Positions 46,342-56,005 are shown, counted from the stretch's first letter. The stretch: DNA of 64,000 nucleotides from Pseudonocardia sp. (GCA_025869365.1 JAOZVV010000180.1:1-64000), one strand, 5' to 3'. The notes: a model not told the origin generated them from the sequence alone. Program-made: numbers and translations.

Positions 46342-46665
46342 GTGCTTTTCATGGTGTTTGCGGCTTCTGTCGCATTCTGGGCTGCCGTGGTCGGCACCGT
46401 CGGTGTCGTGGCGGAATGGCATCTCGCGGTGGTGGTGTCGCTGTACGTAGCAGCGGCGGCCGGCGCGGGAGTCGCGCGGGAGATCGCCCGACGGACCGCC
46501 CTCGACCGCGCCCGAGCCGCTCCCGACGTCGGTCGGATGGCCGCCGACCTGGACCGGGGTGACGATCCCGGGCACGTACAGCGGCTCTCGTCGGTCCCCG
46601 GTGGTCGGCGCAGTAGCCGAAGGGGTGGCTGCCGCGGTCTGTGTTCTCGCGACGGACTTCCCTGA
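46342..46665 (+). CDS. Possible small membrane protein
   Basis: A 107-residue ORF from GTG 46342 (or ATG 46351) with two adjacent hydrophobic spans (MVFAASVAFWAAVVGTVGVV and LAVVVSLYVAAAAGAG) and a charged tail ending in an Arg/Gly-rich segment. It is embedded in a longer track ORF. AGGA precedes the start. No family recognised. It lies in a decayed region, so it may be a fragment. Confidence 0.4.
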   Translation: MLFMVFAASVAFWAAVVGTVGVVAEWHLAVVVSLYVAAAAGAGVAREIARRTALDRARAAPDVGRMAADLDRGDDPGHVQRLSSVPGGRRSSRRGGCRGLCSRDGLP

Positions 46666-46896
46666 GTGAGTGAGCGTGGAGATCTGTCCTTATGGGCGGC
46701 CAGGGTGATCATCAATCCTGATGACGGCATTCGGCGAACGGCCGGCGCTGACGATCACGTCGGCAGCGTTCCGGGCTCAGAACGTGAACAGCCCCCACGG
46801 TGCGGGAACACCCTGGGGCCGGCCGATCGGACCGAGAACGACGTGGGCAAGGGTAAGTGACTTCGGGCTGCACGCAAGAATCACGGCGCCACGAAG

Positions 46897-47326
46897 GTGG
46901 ATCCCGAACCGCTCGTGTGGCTGATGCGCTGCGACCTGTGCGGGCATGAGTTCGACGAGCATCCGATCATGGATCGATTCGACCTCATTGGCTTCGGCGT
47001 CACGATGCGCGAGGTCCGGGCCGTCGGTAGCTGCCCTCCCGAGGGCTGCCGCGGCCTGGCGCGGAGGCCCTACGACCTGCGCCACGCGTGGCGTGTCGAC
47101 CTGGCTGGGTGGAGGGGTGCCCTCGACTCGGGTCGCCGGGTGGGCCGGTCACCCGGTCGCGGTCCTTCACCAGATCTACGCGAAGGTCATCGTCGGCCAG
47201 GAGTACAGCGCCCGCAGGCGGATCGAGACCGCCCTCGGACTGCCACCCGAGCTGCCGGAAGGGCCGGATCCCTCGGCCGCGGACAGGCCGCAGATCGGCC
47301 GCGATCAGGCCGCAGGAAGCCGCTGA
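46897..47326 (+). pseudogene. Tyrosine integrase remnant, frameshifted
   Basis: The C-terminal end of a phage-type tyrosine recombinase is clear. RRPYDLRHA (with the RxxH arginine and histidine) is in one frame; one extra base near 47085 then moves to GVSTWLGGGVPSTRVAGWAG and HQIYAKVIVGQE, whose tyrosine in QIYAK would be catalytic. Nothing of the N-terminal half is seen. Instead the ORF opens with about 50 residues that contain CDLCGHEF and CPPEGC pairs, like a small zinc ribbon from another gene. It points toward tRNA-Leu, a common integration site. Non-functional as it stands. Confidence 0.75.
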
Positions 47327-47373
47327 CGGCTGGACCGTGTTCGGCACGGTCGGACGACCGCGGTCGGTCGTCG

Positions 47374-47411
47374 GTGGTGTCTGCGCAGGTGAGTGGTGTC
47401 TGCGCAGGTGA
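47374..47411. repeat. 19-bp tandem duplication
   Basis: Two abutting copies of GTGGTGTCTGCGCAGGTGA, 29 bases from the 3' end of tRNA-Leu and just after the integrase remnant. It could be a scar of integration or excision. Confidence 0.85.
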
Positions 47412-47439
47412 ACGGCCTGAAAGGGCCGGTCGGAAGGTG

Positions 47440-47513
47440 TGCCCCCGGTGAGACTCGAACTCACACTGGACGGATTTTGAGTCCGCTGCCTCTGCCGATT
47501 GGGCTACGGGGGC
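47440..47513 (-). tRNA. tRNA-Leu (CAA)
   Basis: 74 bases on the minus strand that fold as a tRNA: acceptor GCCCCCG/CGGGGGC, a 3-pair D stem, anticodon stem GCGGA/TCCGT with loop CTCAAAA (anticodon CAA, reading UUG), variable region of only 5 bases, T arm GTGAG-TTCGAGT-CTCAC, discriminator A. No CCA is encoded. Leucine tRNAs usually have a long variable arm, so this short form is unusual, although the 3-pair D stem is as expected for leucine. Serves as the likely attachment site for the neighbouring integrase remnant. Confidence 0.88.
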
Positions 47514-47640
47514 CCGGTCGTCTCCGTACCTCGCGTGCAGTGTTTCCGCACACGGAGGACCGAATCCGCTCGGGGGTGACCACCTTATCCCGCTAGCATT
47601 GGTCCCTGCGTTCGACCCGTCCGTTGAAGGAGAAGCTCCC

Positions 47641-48270
47641 GTGAGCCAGCCAGTGTCCGAGGACAACCGCGTCGACGGCGGACCCGCCGTCGGCTGGCGG
47701 GTGCTCGTCGTCGAGGACGAGGCGCTGATCCGCCTCGACCTGACCGAGATGCTCGGCGAAGAGGGTTACCAGATCGCGGGGGAGGCCCCCGACGGCGAGG
47801 CGGCGGTGCAGATGGCCCGCGAGCTCAAGCCGGACCTCGTGATCATGGACGTCAAGATGCCCAAGAAGGACGGGATCGAGGCGGCGGCCGAGATCGTCGA
47901 GGAGCGGATCGCGCCCGTCGTCATGCTGACGGCGTTCAGCCAGCGTGACCTGATCGAGCGCGCCCGCGACGCCGGCGCGATGGCCTACCTCGTCAAGCCG
48001 TTCGCCCGGCACGAGCTCGTGCCCGCCATCGAGCTGGCCGTCTCCCGGTTCGCCGAGAAGCGCGCGCTCGAGGACGAGGTCGCCTCGCTCAACGACCGCT
48101 TCGAGACCCGCAAGGTCGTCGACCGCGCGAAGGGGCTGCTCATGGCCCGGCAGAACATGACCGAGCCCGAGGCGTTCCGCTGGATCCAGCGCACCGCGAT
48201 GGACCGGCGCACCACGATGAGGGCCGTCTCCGAGGCCGTCATCGAGGGGCTCGCGCCCCCCAAGGCCTGA
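47641..48270 (+). CDS. pdtaR: ANTAR response regulator (PdtaR-like)
   Basis: A 209-residue response regulator with RNA-binding output. Receiver domain at residues about 18-135: acidic pair VVEDEALIRLD, phosphorylation aspartate in LVIMDVKMPKKDG, threonine in MLTAFS and lysine in YLVKPF. ANTAR domain about 145-205 (DRAKGLLMARQNMTEPEAFRWIQ). It matches mycobacterial Rv1626/PdtaR in length and order. GTG at 47641 has AAGGAG. The partner kinase PdtaS is not in the window. Expected to bind leader hairpins and prevent termination. Confidence 0.9.
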   Translation: MSQPVSEDNRVDGGPAVGWRVLVVEDEALIRLDLTEMLGEEGYQIAGEAPDGEAAVQMARELKPDLVIMDVKMPKKDGIEAAAEIVEERIAPVVMLTAFSQRDLIERARDAGAMAYLVKPFARHELVPAIELAVSRFAEKRALEDEVASLNDRFETRKVVDRAKGLLMARQNMTEPEAFRWIQRTAMDRRTTMRAVSEAVIEGLAPPKA

Positions 48271-48286
48271 CCCGCGGGCTCACGAG

Positions 48287-48313
48287 GGCCGCTCCGACAC
48301 CGTCGGGGCGGCC
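48287..48313 (+). terminator. Terminator after pdtaR
   Basis: Arms GGCCGCTCCGAC / GTCGGGGCGGCC (one G-T pair) with a 3-base loop, followed by TTCGTCGTG, 17 bases after pdtaR. The rest of the 360-base gap to livK shows no gene and should hold the livK promoter. Confidence 0.75.
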
Positions 48314-48632
48314 TTCGTCGTGTCCGGCCCGGATCCGTGAGGTCGTCGACGGACATCGCGGCGACACGTGATCGTAAGCAAGGGTAAGCGGTTTCCTGCA
48401 GGTCCAGGCGTTACTTGTTGATCTTCGCCGGAACGGGATCGTGACCTTGATGTCACTCTGTGTCAATCCCTGATCACCGAACGGATATTCGGGTTGCGGT
48501 CTGGTAAAGAGCCCTGGCGGTGTGATGACGCGGAACCTGTCCGTGTCCTAACGTCCGCCACGCTCTCGGCAGCTCCGCGGGGGCCCGGTGGCGTCGGGGC
48601 CGCCGTTCACGGGTTGCACGGAAGGACATGAC

Positions 48633-49865
48633 ATGGATCGGAAGCGGACGGTCGTCGCGACTGCCGCCTTGATCGCCGGCGCGCTCGCGCTGACGGCGTG
48701 TTCCACGAACCGGACGGAGGCGGGTGGCGCCAGCAGCGGCTCGTCCTGCGACACGAGCAAGGGCACGCTCGTGGTCGGGTTCGTCGCACCGCTCTCCGGC
48801 GGGCTCTCGGCCCTCGGCCTGGGCATGAAGAACTCCGCGGACCTCGCGGTCAACGAGGCCAACCAGCAGTGCAAGGTGCCGGGCTACAAGCTGGCGCTGC
48901 AGGCCGAGGACGACCAGTCCACCGCCCAGATCGCCGGGCAGGCCGCCACCAAGCTCGCGTCCGACCCGAACGTCGTCGGCGTCATCGGCACCCTGAACTC
49001 CTCGACGGCGCAGTCGGTCGCGCCGATCCTCGCGCAGAAGAAGATCGTCGAGATCTCGCCCGCGAACACCAACCCCTCGCTGACCCAGGGGGACAACGCG
49101 GCCTCGCCGGCGCGTCCCAACGCGACCTACTTCCGCGTCGCCACGACGGACGCGGTCCAGGGCCCGTTCGCCGCGCAGTACCTCGTCGGCACCGCCGGCA
49201 AGAAGAAGATCGCCGTGATCGACGACGGCAAGACCTACGGCGCCGGCCTCGCGGCCGCGTTCGCGGCCGAGGCGCAGAAGCGCGGCGCCACGATCGTCGC
49301 GTCGGAGAAGGTCGGCGAGAAGGACACGGACTTCTCCGGCGTCATCTCCAAGATCCGCCCGCTGAGCCCGGACGCGGTCTACTACGGCGGCGAGTACCCG
49401 GTCGCCGGCCCGCTGTCCAAGCAGCTCGCGGACGCCGGCCTGAACATCCCGCTGATGGGTGGCGACGGCATCGTCGACGACACCTACGCCTCGCTCGGCG
49501 GCCGTGAGGGTGACCTCGCGACGTCGGTCGGCGCCCCGGCGGAGCAGCTGCCCAGCGCCAAGGCCTTCATCGACGCCTACAACGCGGCGGGCTACAAGGA
49601 GCCCTTCAGCACCTACGGCGCGCTGACCTACGACGCCACGAACGTGCTGATCGCGGGCGTCGGCAAGGGCGTCGGCACCGGCACCTTCGGCGACGGGTCC
49701 CGGGACGCGGTGCTGCAGGCGGTCCAGTCCACGAGCATGGACGGTGCCACCGGCAAGATCTCGTTCGACCAGTTCGGGGACACCACCAGCAAGGTGCTGA
49801 CCATCTACCAGGTCAAGGGCGGCAAGTTCGCGCCGGTCGAGAGCGGCGAGTTCAAGGCCAGCTGA
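48633..49865 (+). CDS. livK: Branched-chain amino acid ABC binding lipoprotein
   Basis: A 410-residue periplasmic-type binding protein of the LivK group. Signal with lipobox LALTACST, a Gly/Ser linker, then GTLVVGFVAPLSGGLSALGLG and FRVATTDAVQGPFAAQYLV. ATG at 48633 follows GGAAGGAC; the track's GTG adds 15 residues. Binds leucine/isoleucine/valine or a related amino acid or amide; the ligand is not decided by sequence. Strong hairpins downstream suggest livK is made in excess of the membrane subunits. Confidence 0.88.
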   Translation: MDRKRTVVATAALIAGALALTACSTNRTEAGGASSGSSCDTSKGTLVVGFVAPLSGGLSALGLGMKNSADLAVNEANQQCKVPGYKLALQAEDDQSTAQIAGQAATKLASDPNVVGVIGTLNSSTAQSVAPILAQKKIVEISPANTNPSLTQGDNAASPARPNATYFRVATTDAVQGPFAAQYLVGTAGKKKIAVIDDGKTYGAGLAAAFAAEAQKRGATIVASEKVGEKDTDFSGVISKIRPLSPDAVYYGGEYPVAGPLSKQLADAGLNIPLMGGDGIVDDTYASLGGREGDLATSVGAPAEQLPSAKAFIDAYNAAGYKEPFSTYGALTYDATNVLIAGVGKGVGTGTFGDGSRDAVLQAVQSTSMDGATGKISFDQFGDTTSKVLTIYQVKGGKFAPVESGEFKAS

Positions 49866-49918
49866 CGTCGGTCCCGAGAGGGACTGTTCGAAAGAGTCAG
49901 CCGGAAACAGTCGAACGG

Positions 49919-49956
49919 CAGAGCGGGGGCGGGGGAGACATCCCGCCCCCGCTCTG
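49919..49956 (+). terminator. Strong hairpin between livK and livH
   Basis: Perfect 15-base arms CAGAGCGGGGGCGGG / CCCGCCCCCGCTCTG with an 8-base loop, 24 bases before the livH start. Likely a partial terminator or mRNA-end protector that lets more livK than livHMGF be made. Confidence 0.78.
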
Positions 49957-49980
49957 CACGTGGTGGAGGAGAATCCTCAC

Positions 49981-50910
49981 TTGTTGTCCACGTTCCTGTC
50001 CCAGATCGCGAACGGGCTGGTGCTCGGTTCGCTGATCGCCCTGATCGCGCTGGGCTACACGATGGTCTACGGGATCATCACCCTGATCAACTTCGCGCAC
50101 GGCGAGATCTTCATGGTCGGGGCCTACGGGGGCCTGGCCTCCATGACCTACCTGCTGCCGACGGTCATCACGCAGCGCTGGTACTTCGCGCTCCCCATCG
50201 TCCTCGTCGTCGGCGCCCTCGTCTCGATCCTGGTGGCCGTGGCGATGGAGCGGTTCGCCTACCGCCCGCTGCGCAACGCACCCCGCCTCGCCCCGCTGAT
50301 CACCGCGCTCGGTGTCTCGGTGGCGCTGCAGGAGGCCGTGCGCGTGTTCTACCCCGGGGCCACCGCGGCGATCCCGTTCCCCGACCTGTTCATCCAGGGC
50401 ACCCTGATCATCCCGATCGGCGACGGCGTACCGATCCGGTACACGGGCATCCTGCTCATCGTGCTCTCCCTCGTGCTGGCGTTCGGGCTGGAGCGCTTCG
50501 TCGAGCGGACCCGGATGGGCCGTGCGATGCGGGCGACCTCGCAGGACCGCGACGTGGCCCGCCTGATGGGCATCAACCCGGACCGCGTCATCGTGCTCAC
50601 CTTCGCGATCGGCGGGGCGCTGGCCGGGATCGCGGGCGTGCTCTACGGCAGCTACCTCAACAACATCAACATCGACATGGGCTTCCAGAACGGCATCTTC
50701 GCGTTCACCGCAGCCGTCCTCGGCGGCATCGGCAACATCCGCGGTGCCGTCATCGGCGGCCTGGTGATCGGGCTGGTCAAGGCCCTGGGCGGGCAGTACC
50801 TGCCGGGGGGCACCGCCTACGACTACGTCTGGATCTTCGTGGTCCTGATCATCGTGCTGGTGTTCCGGCCGCAGGGCTTCTTCGGTGAGACGGAGAGGGT
50901 TCGAGCATGA
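49981..50910 (+). CDS. livH: Branched-chain amino acid ABC permease LivH
   Basis: A 309-residue membrane permease (SQIANGLVLGSLIALIALGY, then TLINFAHGEIFMVGAYGG, and the EAA-like loop MRATSQDRDVARLMGINPD). I use the TTG at 49981, 9 bases behind GGAGGAG; the track's GTG at 49960 lies immediately after the hairpin and has no site. Forms the channel with LivM; overlaps livM by 4 bases. Confidence 0.87.
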   Translation: MLSTFLSQIANGLVLGSLIALIALGYTMVYGIITLINFAHGEIFMVGAYGGLASMTYLLPTVITQRWYFALPIVLVVGALVSILVAVAMERFAYRPLRNAPRLAPLITALGVSVALQEAVRVFYPGATAAIPFPDLFIQGTLIIPIGDGVPIRYTGILLIVLSLVLAFGLERFVERTRMGRAMRATSQDRDVARLMGINPDRVIVLTFAIGGALAGIAGVLYGSYLNNINIDMGFQNGIFAFTAAVLGGIGNIRGAVIGGLVIGLVKALGGQYLPGGTAYDYVWIFVVLIIVLVFRPQGFFGETERVRA

Positions 50911-52670
50911 GCGCCACCACCGAGGCACCGCCCGCAGCGGTCGCCGCCCCGGCGCCGCCGCGGCACACCGGCCGCCTCGCCGGCCTGATGAACGCGGTCG
51001 CGCCCCGCGCCCGCCTCGTCGCGATCGTCGGCGGCATCCTGGCGATCGTCGGCTCGCAGTTGCCGTGGGCGACGTTCGTCCTCAACGAGGGCGCCTACCC
51101 GGAGCTCGCGACCCTGCCCCTGGGGTTCACCGGCTTCCGGCTCCACCTCGTCGTGCTCGGGCTCGCGACGATCGTCGTCGCGGTGCTGCGGGTGCCGGCC
51201 GTCCACCGGATCGTCCGCGCCCTGGGCATCGGCGCCACGGCCGTCGCGGTGATCAACGGCCTCTACATCACCGCCGAGGGTGGCGGGCTCGGCGCGATCA
51301 CGGCGTCCGACGGCGCCGTCGCCTTCGGGGCGGTCGTCGCCCTGATCGGCGGTGTGCTGATCATCCTGGCCGGCGCGGCGGGCGGGGTGGAGCCCCGGCC
51401 CGAGCTCGACTGGGCCCTGCCGCTCTGGATCGAGTGGATCCTGCTCGTCGTGATCTTCGTGCTGATGCTGCTGGTCGTGGCGGCGGGGCTGACCAGCGGT
51501 GGTCAGGGAGGGGTCGTGAACCCCTACTCCGGCGCGGTCTTCCTGTCCTTCCTCGGGGCCGCGGGTGGCGCGTTCGCCGCCCTCAACGCCTCGGGCCTGC
51601 TCGGGTACGTCGCCACGCTGTCCGAGCGGCACCGGGTCTTCAGCGTGATCGTCCTGCTCGTCGTCGCGCTGGGCCTCCCGCTCACCAGTGCGGGCACCGA
51701 GTACTGGATGACGGTCGCCTCGAACATCGGCGTCTACGCCGCGACGGCGATCGGGCTCAACATCGTCGTCGGGCTCGCGGGCCTGCTGGACCTCGGCTAC
51801 GTCGCGTTCCTCGGCATCGGCGCGTTCGTCGCGGCGAACCTGTCCGGCGCCGCGGCGTCGACGATCGGGATCCACCTGCCGTTCCTGCTGGTCATGGTCA
51901 TCTCGGCGGTCGTGGCGGGCATCTTCGGCGCGATCGTCGGCTCCCCGACGCTGCGGGTGCGCGGTGACTACCTCGCGATCGTCACGCTGGCGTTCGGTGA
52001 GATCTTCGTGCGCAGCGCCCAGAACAACATCGGCGGCCTGACGGGCGGGGCGAACGCGATCCCCAACATCCCGGCGGTCGCGGTGGGGGGCTTCAAGTTC
52101 AACGACTCGATCACGATCGGCGCGCTGCGGCTGCCCTCCGGGGTCATGTACTACGTCCTGATCGTGCTGCTCGTCGCCGGCGTCATGCTGGTGTTCGGGA
52201 ACCTGAAGAACTCCCGGCTCGGCCGCGCGTGGATCGCGATCCGGGAGGACGAGGACGCCGCCGCCGCGATGGGCATCCGGACCGGCCCGATCAAGATCCT
52301 GGCGTTCCTGCTCGGCGCGATGCTCGCCGGCCTGGCCGGTGCGTTCTTCGCGCACAAGACGGGCGTCGTCGCCTACGACAGCTTCCGGTTCCTGGAGTCG
52401 GTGACGCTGCTCGCGGCCGTCATCCTCGGCGGTATGGGGACGATCCCGGGCGCGGTGCTCGGCGCGTCGATCCTGTTCGTGCTGCCGGAGAAGCTGCGTG
52501 AGTTCTCGGACTACCGGCTGCTGATCTTCGGGCTCGCCCTGGTGCTGATCATGCGGTTCCGGCCGCAGGGCATCGTGGCGGACAAGCACCGCAAGGCGGA
52601 GCTGGCCGAGATTCCCGAGGACGCCGCCAAGGAGGGCCCGGGGCCCCTGCCGACGAGTGTGGCGCCGTGA
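50907..52670 (+). CDS. livM: Branched-chain amino acid ABC permease LivM, long form
   Basis: A 587-residue permease. The last 330 residues are the standard LivM unit (IGLNIVVGLAGLLDLGYVAF, VGSPTLRVRGDYLAIVTLAFGE and the loop IREDEDAAAAMGIRTGPIKI). The first 230 residues add several extra membrane spans of a kind seen in actinomycete LivM proteins, with no assigned role. ATG overlaps livH; stop overlaps livG (GTGA). Confidence 0.88.
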   Translation: MSATTEAPPAAVAAPAPPRHTGRLAGLMNAVAPRARLVAIVGGILAIVGSQLPWATFVLNEGAYPELATLPLGFTGFRLHLVVLGLATIVVAVLRVPAVHRIVRALGIGATAVAVINGLYITAEGGGLGAITASDGAVAFGAVVALIGGVLIILAGAAGGVEPRPELDWALPLWIEWILLVVIFVLMLLVVAAGLTSGGQGGVVNPYSGAVFLSFLGAAGGAFAALNASGLLGYVATLSERHRVFSVIVLLVVALGLPLTSAGTEYWMTVASNIGVYAATAIGLNIVVGLAGLLDLGYVAFLGIGAFVAANLSGAAASTIGIHLPFLLVMVISAVVAGIFGAIVGSPTLRVRGDYLAIVTLAFGEIFVRSAQNNIGGLTGGANAIPNIPAVAVGGFKFNDSITIGALRLPSGVMYYVLIVLLVAGVMLVFGNLKNSRLGRAWIAIREDEDAAAAMGIRTGPIKILAFLLGAMLAGLAGAFFAHKTGVVAYDSFRFLESVTLLAAVILGGMGTIPGAVLGASILFVLPEKLREFSDYRLLIFGLALVLIMRFRPQGIVADKHRKAELAEIPEDAAKEGPGPLPTSVAP

Positions 52671-53643
52671 GCCCGGCGGGGTCGAGCCCGGCGGAGTCGA
52701 GTGAGGAGAAGATGGATCCCGATCAGCCAGGTCCCGACACGACCGAGGAGCTCCCCCCGGAACTGCAGGCGCCGCCCGAGGAGGTCGTCGCGGTCCTCGC
52801 CGAGGACATGCACGTCGCGACGGGCACGCGCGAGCCGATCCTGGAGTCCTCGGGCGTCTCGATGGTCTTCGGCGGCCTGCGGGCGCTGAACGAGGTCACG
52901 TTCTCGCTGGGGGAGGGCGAGATCATCGGCCTGATCGGCCCGAACGGCGCGGGCAAGACGACGTTCTTCAACTGCCTGACCGGGCTGTACTCGCCGACGT
53001 CCGGGCAGGTCACCCTCCGCGGCAAGCCGATGCCGAAGGACCCCGCGCGGGTCACCGCGGCCGGGGTGGCCCGGACGTTCCAGAACATCCGGCTCTTCCC
53101 GAGCATGACCGCCATGGAGAACGTCCTGGTCGGGCGGCACGTGCGGATGAAGCAGGGCCCGGTGTCCTCGCTGCTGCACGGGCCGCGCTTCCGCAGGAGC
53201 GAGGACGAGGCGCACGACCGGGCGGAGAAGCTGCTCGCGTTCGTGGGCCTCGGCCGGTTCTCCGACGAGCTGGCCCGGAACCTGCCCTACGGGGACCAGC
53301 GGCGGCTCGAGATCGCCCGCGCGCTCGCCACGGACCCGTCGGTGCTGCTGCTCGACGAGCCGACGGCGGGCATGAACGCCCAGGAGACCGAGGCCACCCG
53401 GCAGCTGATCTTCGCGATCCGGGACCTCGGTGTCTCGGTCGTGGTGATCGAGCACGACACGAAGTTCATCTTCACGCTGTGCGACCGGGTGCTGGTGCTG
53501 GTGCAGGGCGAGCTGCTCGTCGAGGGCTCGCCGGACGAGGTGCGGGGCGACCCCCGCGTCGTCGAGGCCTACCTGGGCGCACCGCCCGAGGAGGTCGAGG
53601 CGCAGATCCACGCCGGCGCCACCACCGAAGGAGGAACCGACTG

Positions 53644-53644
<1 letters not shown>
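52667..53644 (+). CDS. livG: Branched-chain amino acid ABC ATPase LivG
   Basis: A 325-residue ATPase: Walker A GPNGAGKTT, Q-loop ARTFQNIRLFPSMTAMENVL, signature-equivalent LPYGDQRR, Walker B VLLLDEPTAGMN and switch histidine IEHDTKFIF. It carries an acidic N-terminal extension of about 60 residues absent from typical LivG; a start at ATG 52712 would shorten it. Overlaps livM and livF. Confidence 0.9.
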
Positions 53645-54366
<722 letters not shown>

Positions 54367-54381
54367 GACCGGCGCGCGAGT

Positions 54382-54412
54382 GGCTCGAGCGTCGCCCGAG
54401 GGCGCTCGAGCC
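54382..54412. terminator. Terminator between livF and the thioesterase gene
   Basis: Arms GGCTCGAGCG / CGCTCGAGCC with an 11-base loop, between the converging livF and thioesterase genes. Confidence 0.65.
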
Positions 54413-54433
54413 GCTCGAGCGGCGGTGGCGCGG

Positions 54434-54859
54434 TCACACCTCGGGCCTGGTGTCCCGGTGCAGGCAGGTCAGCCGGGCCGTACAGGTCCGGCGGCCCTGG
54501 TCGTCGGTCATGACGATCTCGGTGGTCGAGGTGCTGCGCCCGACGTGCAGCGGCCGCGCCACCCCGGTGATCCAGCCGTCGGTCGCGGCCCGGTGGTGCG
54601 TGCAGGCCAGTTCGAGGCCGACGGGGAACCGCTCGGGCATGGCGTGCAGGGCCGAGAGCACCGACCCGAGCGTCTCGGCGAGCACCCCGCTGGCGCCGCC
54701 GTTGAGCAGGCCGTACGGCTGGCGGTTGCCCGCGACGGGCATCCGGCCGACCACCTCCTCGAGGGATCGGCTGACGATCTCGATCCCCATCTTCTCGGTG
54801 AGCTGCTCGGCGAGCATCTCGGGCGACATCGGGGGGACGGCTGAGGCGTCGATCGGCAC
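54434..54859 (-). CDS. PaaI-like hotdog-fold thioesterase
   Basis: A 141-residue hotdog protein of the PaaI/YdiI group that would hydrolyse acyl- or aroyl-CoA thioesters. The central motif NRQPYGLLNGGASGVLAETLGS is here with the usual histidine replaced by tyrosine-glycine-leucine-asparagine order (normally HG-x-x-x-GG), plus AATDGWITGVARPLHVGRSTSTTEI. ATG at 54859. Next to the methyltransferase gene on the same strand (9-base gap), probably co-transcribed. Confidence 0.78.
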   Translation of the reverse strand: MPIDASAVPPMSPEMLAEQLTEKMGIEIVSRSLEEVVGRMPVAGNRQPYGLLNGGASGVLAETLGSVLSALHAMPERFPVGLELACTHHRAATDGWITGVARPLHVGRSTSTTEIVMTDDQGRRTCTARLTCLHRDTRPEV

Positions 54860-54868
54860 CGGACGACC

Positions 54869-55690
54869 CTAACCGGCGGGCCGGTGGGTCACGAAGATCG
54901 CCGTTCCGGGGAACAGCTCGCCCCGCAGCCGGGACCACTGGCCCCAGACCCGGTCGTGCCCCTCCGGCCACTCCGGCTCCACCAGGTCGTCGAGCACGAG
55001 CCCGGCCGCGGTGAGGTCCCGGATCCGGTCGCCGAGGGTGCGGTGGTGCTCGACGTAGGTGGCCCGGCCGGCGTCGTCGACCTCGAGGTAGGGGGTCCGG
55101 TCGAAGTAGGACTGGGTGACGGTGAGCCCGTCCGGGCCCGGGTCGTCGGAGAACATCCAGCGCATCGGGTGGTTGACCGCGAACACCCAGCGCCCGCCCG
55201 GGCGGAGCACGCGGAAGACCTCCCGCATCACCGCGACCGGCTCGGCGACGAACGGGACGGCGCCGAACGCCGAGCAGGCGACGTCGAACGCCCCGTCGGC
55301 GAAGGGCAGCCGCTCGGCCCCGGCCTGGACCAGGGGCACCGCGATCCCGGTCGAGCGGTTCAGCGCCGCGGCGTGCCGCAGCATCCCGCCGGACAGGTCC
55401 AGGGCGACGGCCCGCGCCCCGTTCGCGCGCAGCCAGCGCGCGCACGGGGCCGAACCGCAGCCGACCTCCAGCACCCGCGCCCCCCGGACGTCCCCGAGCA
55501 GCCGGGCGTCGGCCTCGCGCAGGCCCTCCGGGCACCAGACGAAGTCCGCGTCGCCGATGTCCCCGGCGTGCTCGGCGAGGTAGTCGTCCGCGTCCGCGTC
55601 CCACCAGGCCCGGCTCGCGCGCTCGGACTCCGCCGACCCGACGGACCGCCGGGCGACCCCGGCCGTGCGCAGGATCTCCTCAGCGCTCAT
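54869..55690 (-). CDS. SAM-dependent class I methyltransferase
   Basis: A 273-residue methyltransferase. Motif I VLEVGCGSAPCARWL, then ALDLSGGMLRHA, the acidic PFADGAFDVACSAFGAVPFV and the VLRPGGRWVFAVNHP post-motif. ATG at 55690 where homology starts (MSAEEILRTAG); the track's longer form adds 28 residues. Divergent from rpsA. Substrate unknown; this type is often found beside rpsA or polA in actinomycetes. Confidence 0.82.
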   Translation of the reverse strand: MSAEEILRTAGVARRSVGSAESERASRAWWDADADDYLAEHAGDIGDADFVWCPEGLREADARLLGDVRGARVLEVGCGSAPCARWLRANGARAVALDLSGGMLRHAAALNRSTGIAVPLVQAGAERLPFADGAFDVACSAFGAVPFVAEPVAVMREVFRVLRPGGRWVFAVNHPMRWMFSDDPGPDGLTVTQSYFDRTPYLEVDDAGRATYVEHHRTLGDRIRDLTAAGLVLDDLVEPEWPEGHDRVWGQWSRLRGELFPGTAIFVTHRPAG

Positions 55691-55773
55691 GATGTTGTAC
55701 CGGGCGTCTGCCGGGGCATGCTCGAACCGCGTTCCACGACTGGATCGTCCCAGTTCGCAACGGGGGACCCGCA

Positions 55774-55803
55774 TTGCCCTGCTGATCCCGACCCGCGTAG
55801 CAT
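55774..55803 (+). promoter_or_regulatory. Candidate rpsA promoter
   Basis: TTGCCC, 18-base spacer, TAGCAT, about 200 bases before the rpsA start. Read by eye; the 315-base gap between the methyltransferase and rpsA shows no gene. Confidence 0.35.
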
Positions 55804-56005
55804 GACGAGCGCACTGTGGTCAACGTAACGCCTCGCCCGCGAGGCCTACGGGCACACCGGCACTGACCAGTCCGAGCCGCCAGTGCTGACTGCAGAACCG
55901 ACGATCGAGGGTGACTGTCACACGCACCACCAGTCACGGCTAGACAACACCAGACGGCCCGCAGAAGCGGCCACCACGAAGCCATCCACCGGAGCACTCC
56001 ACTAC

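Noticed and set aside
47393-47596. 67-residue plus-strand ORF containing GETRTHTGRILSPLPLPIGLRG
   Set aside because: This is the well-known spurious translation of a tRNA gene read on the opposite strand.
50823-52589. 588-residue minus-strand ORF opposite livM
   Set aside because: Shadow ORF of biased Arg/Asp composition; the plus strand has clear LivM homology.
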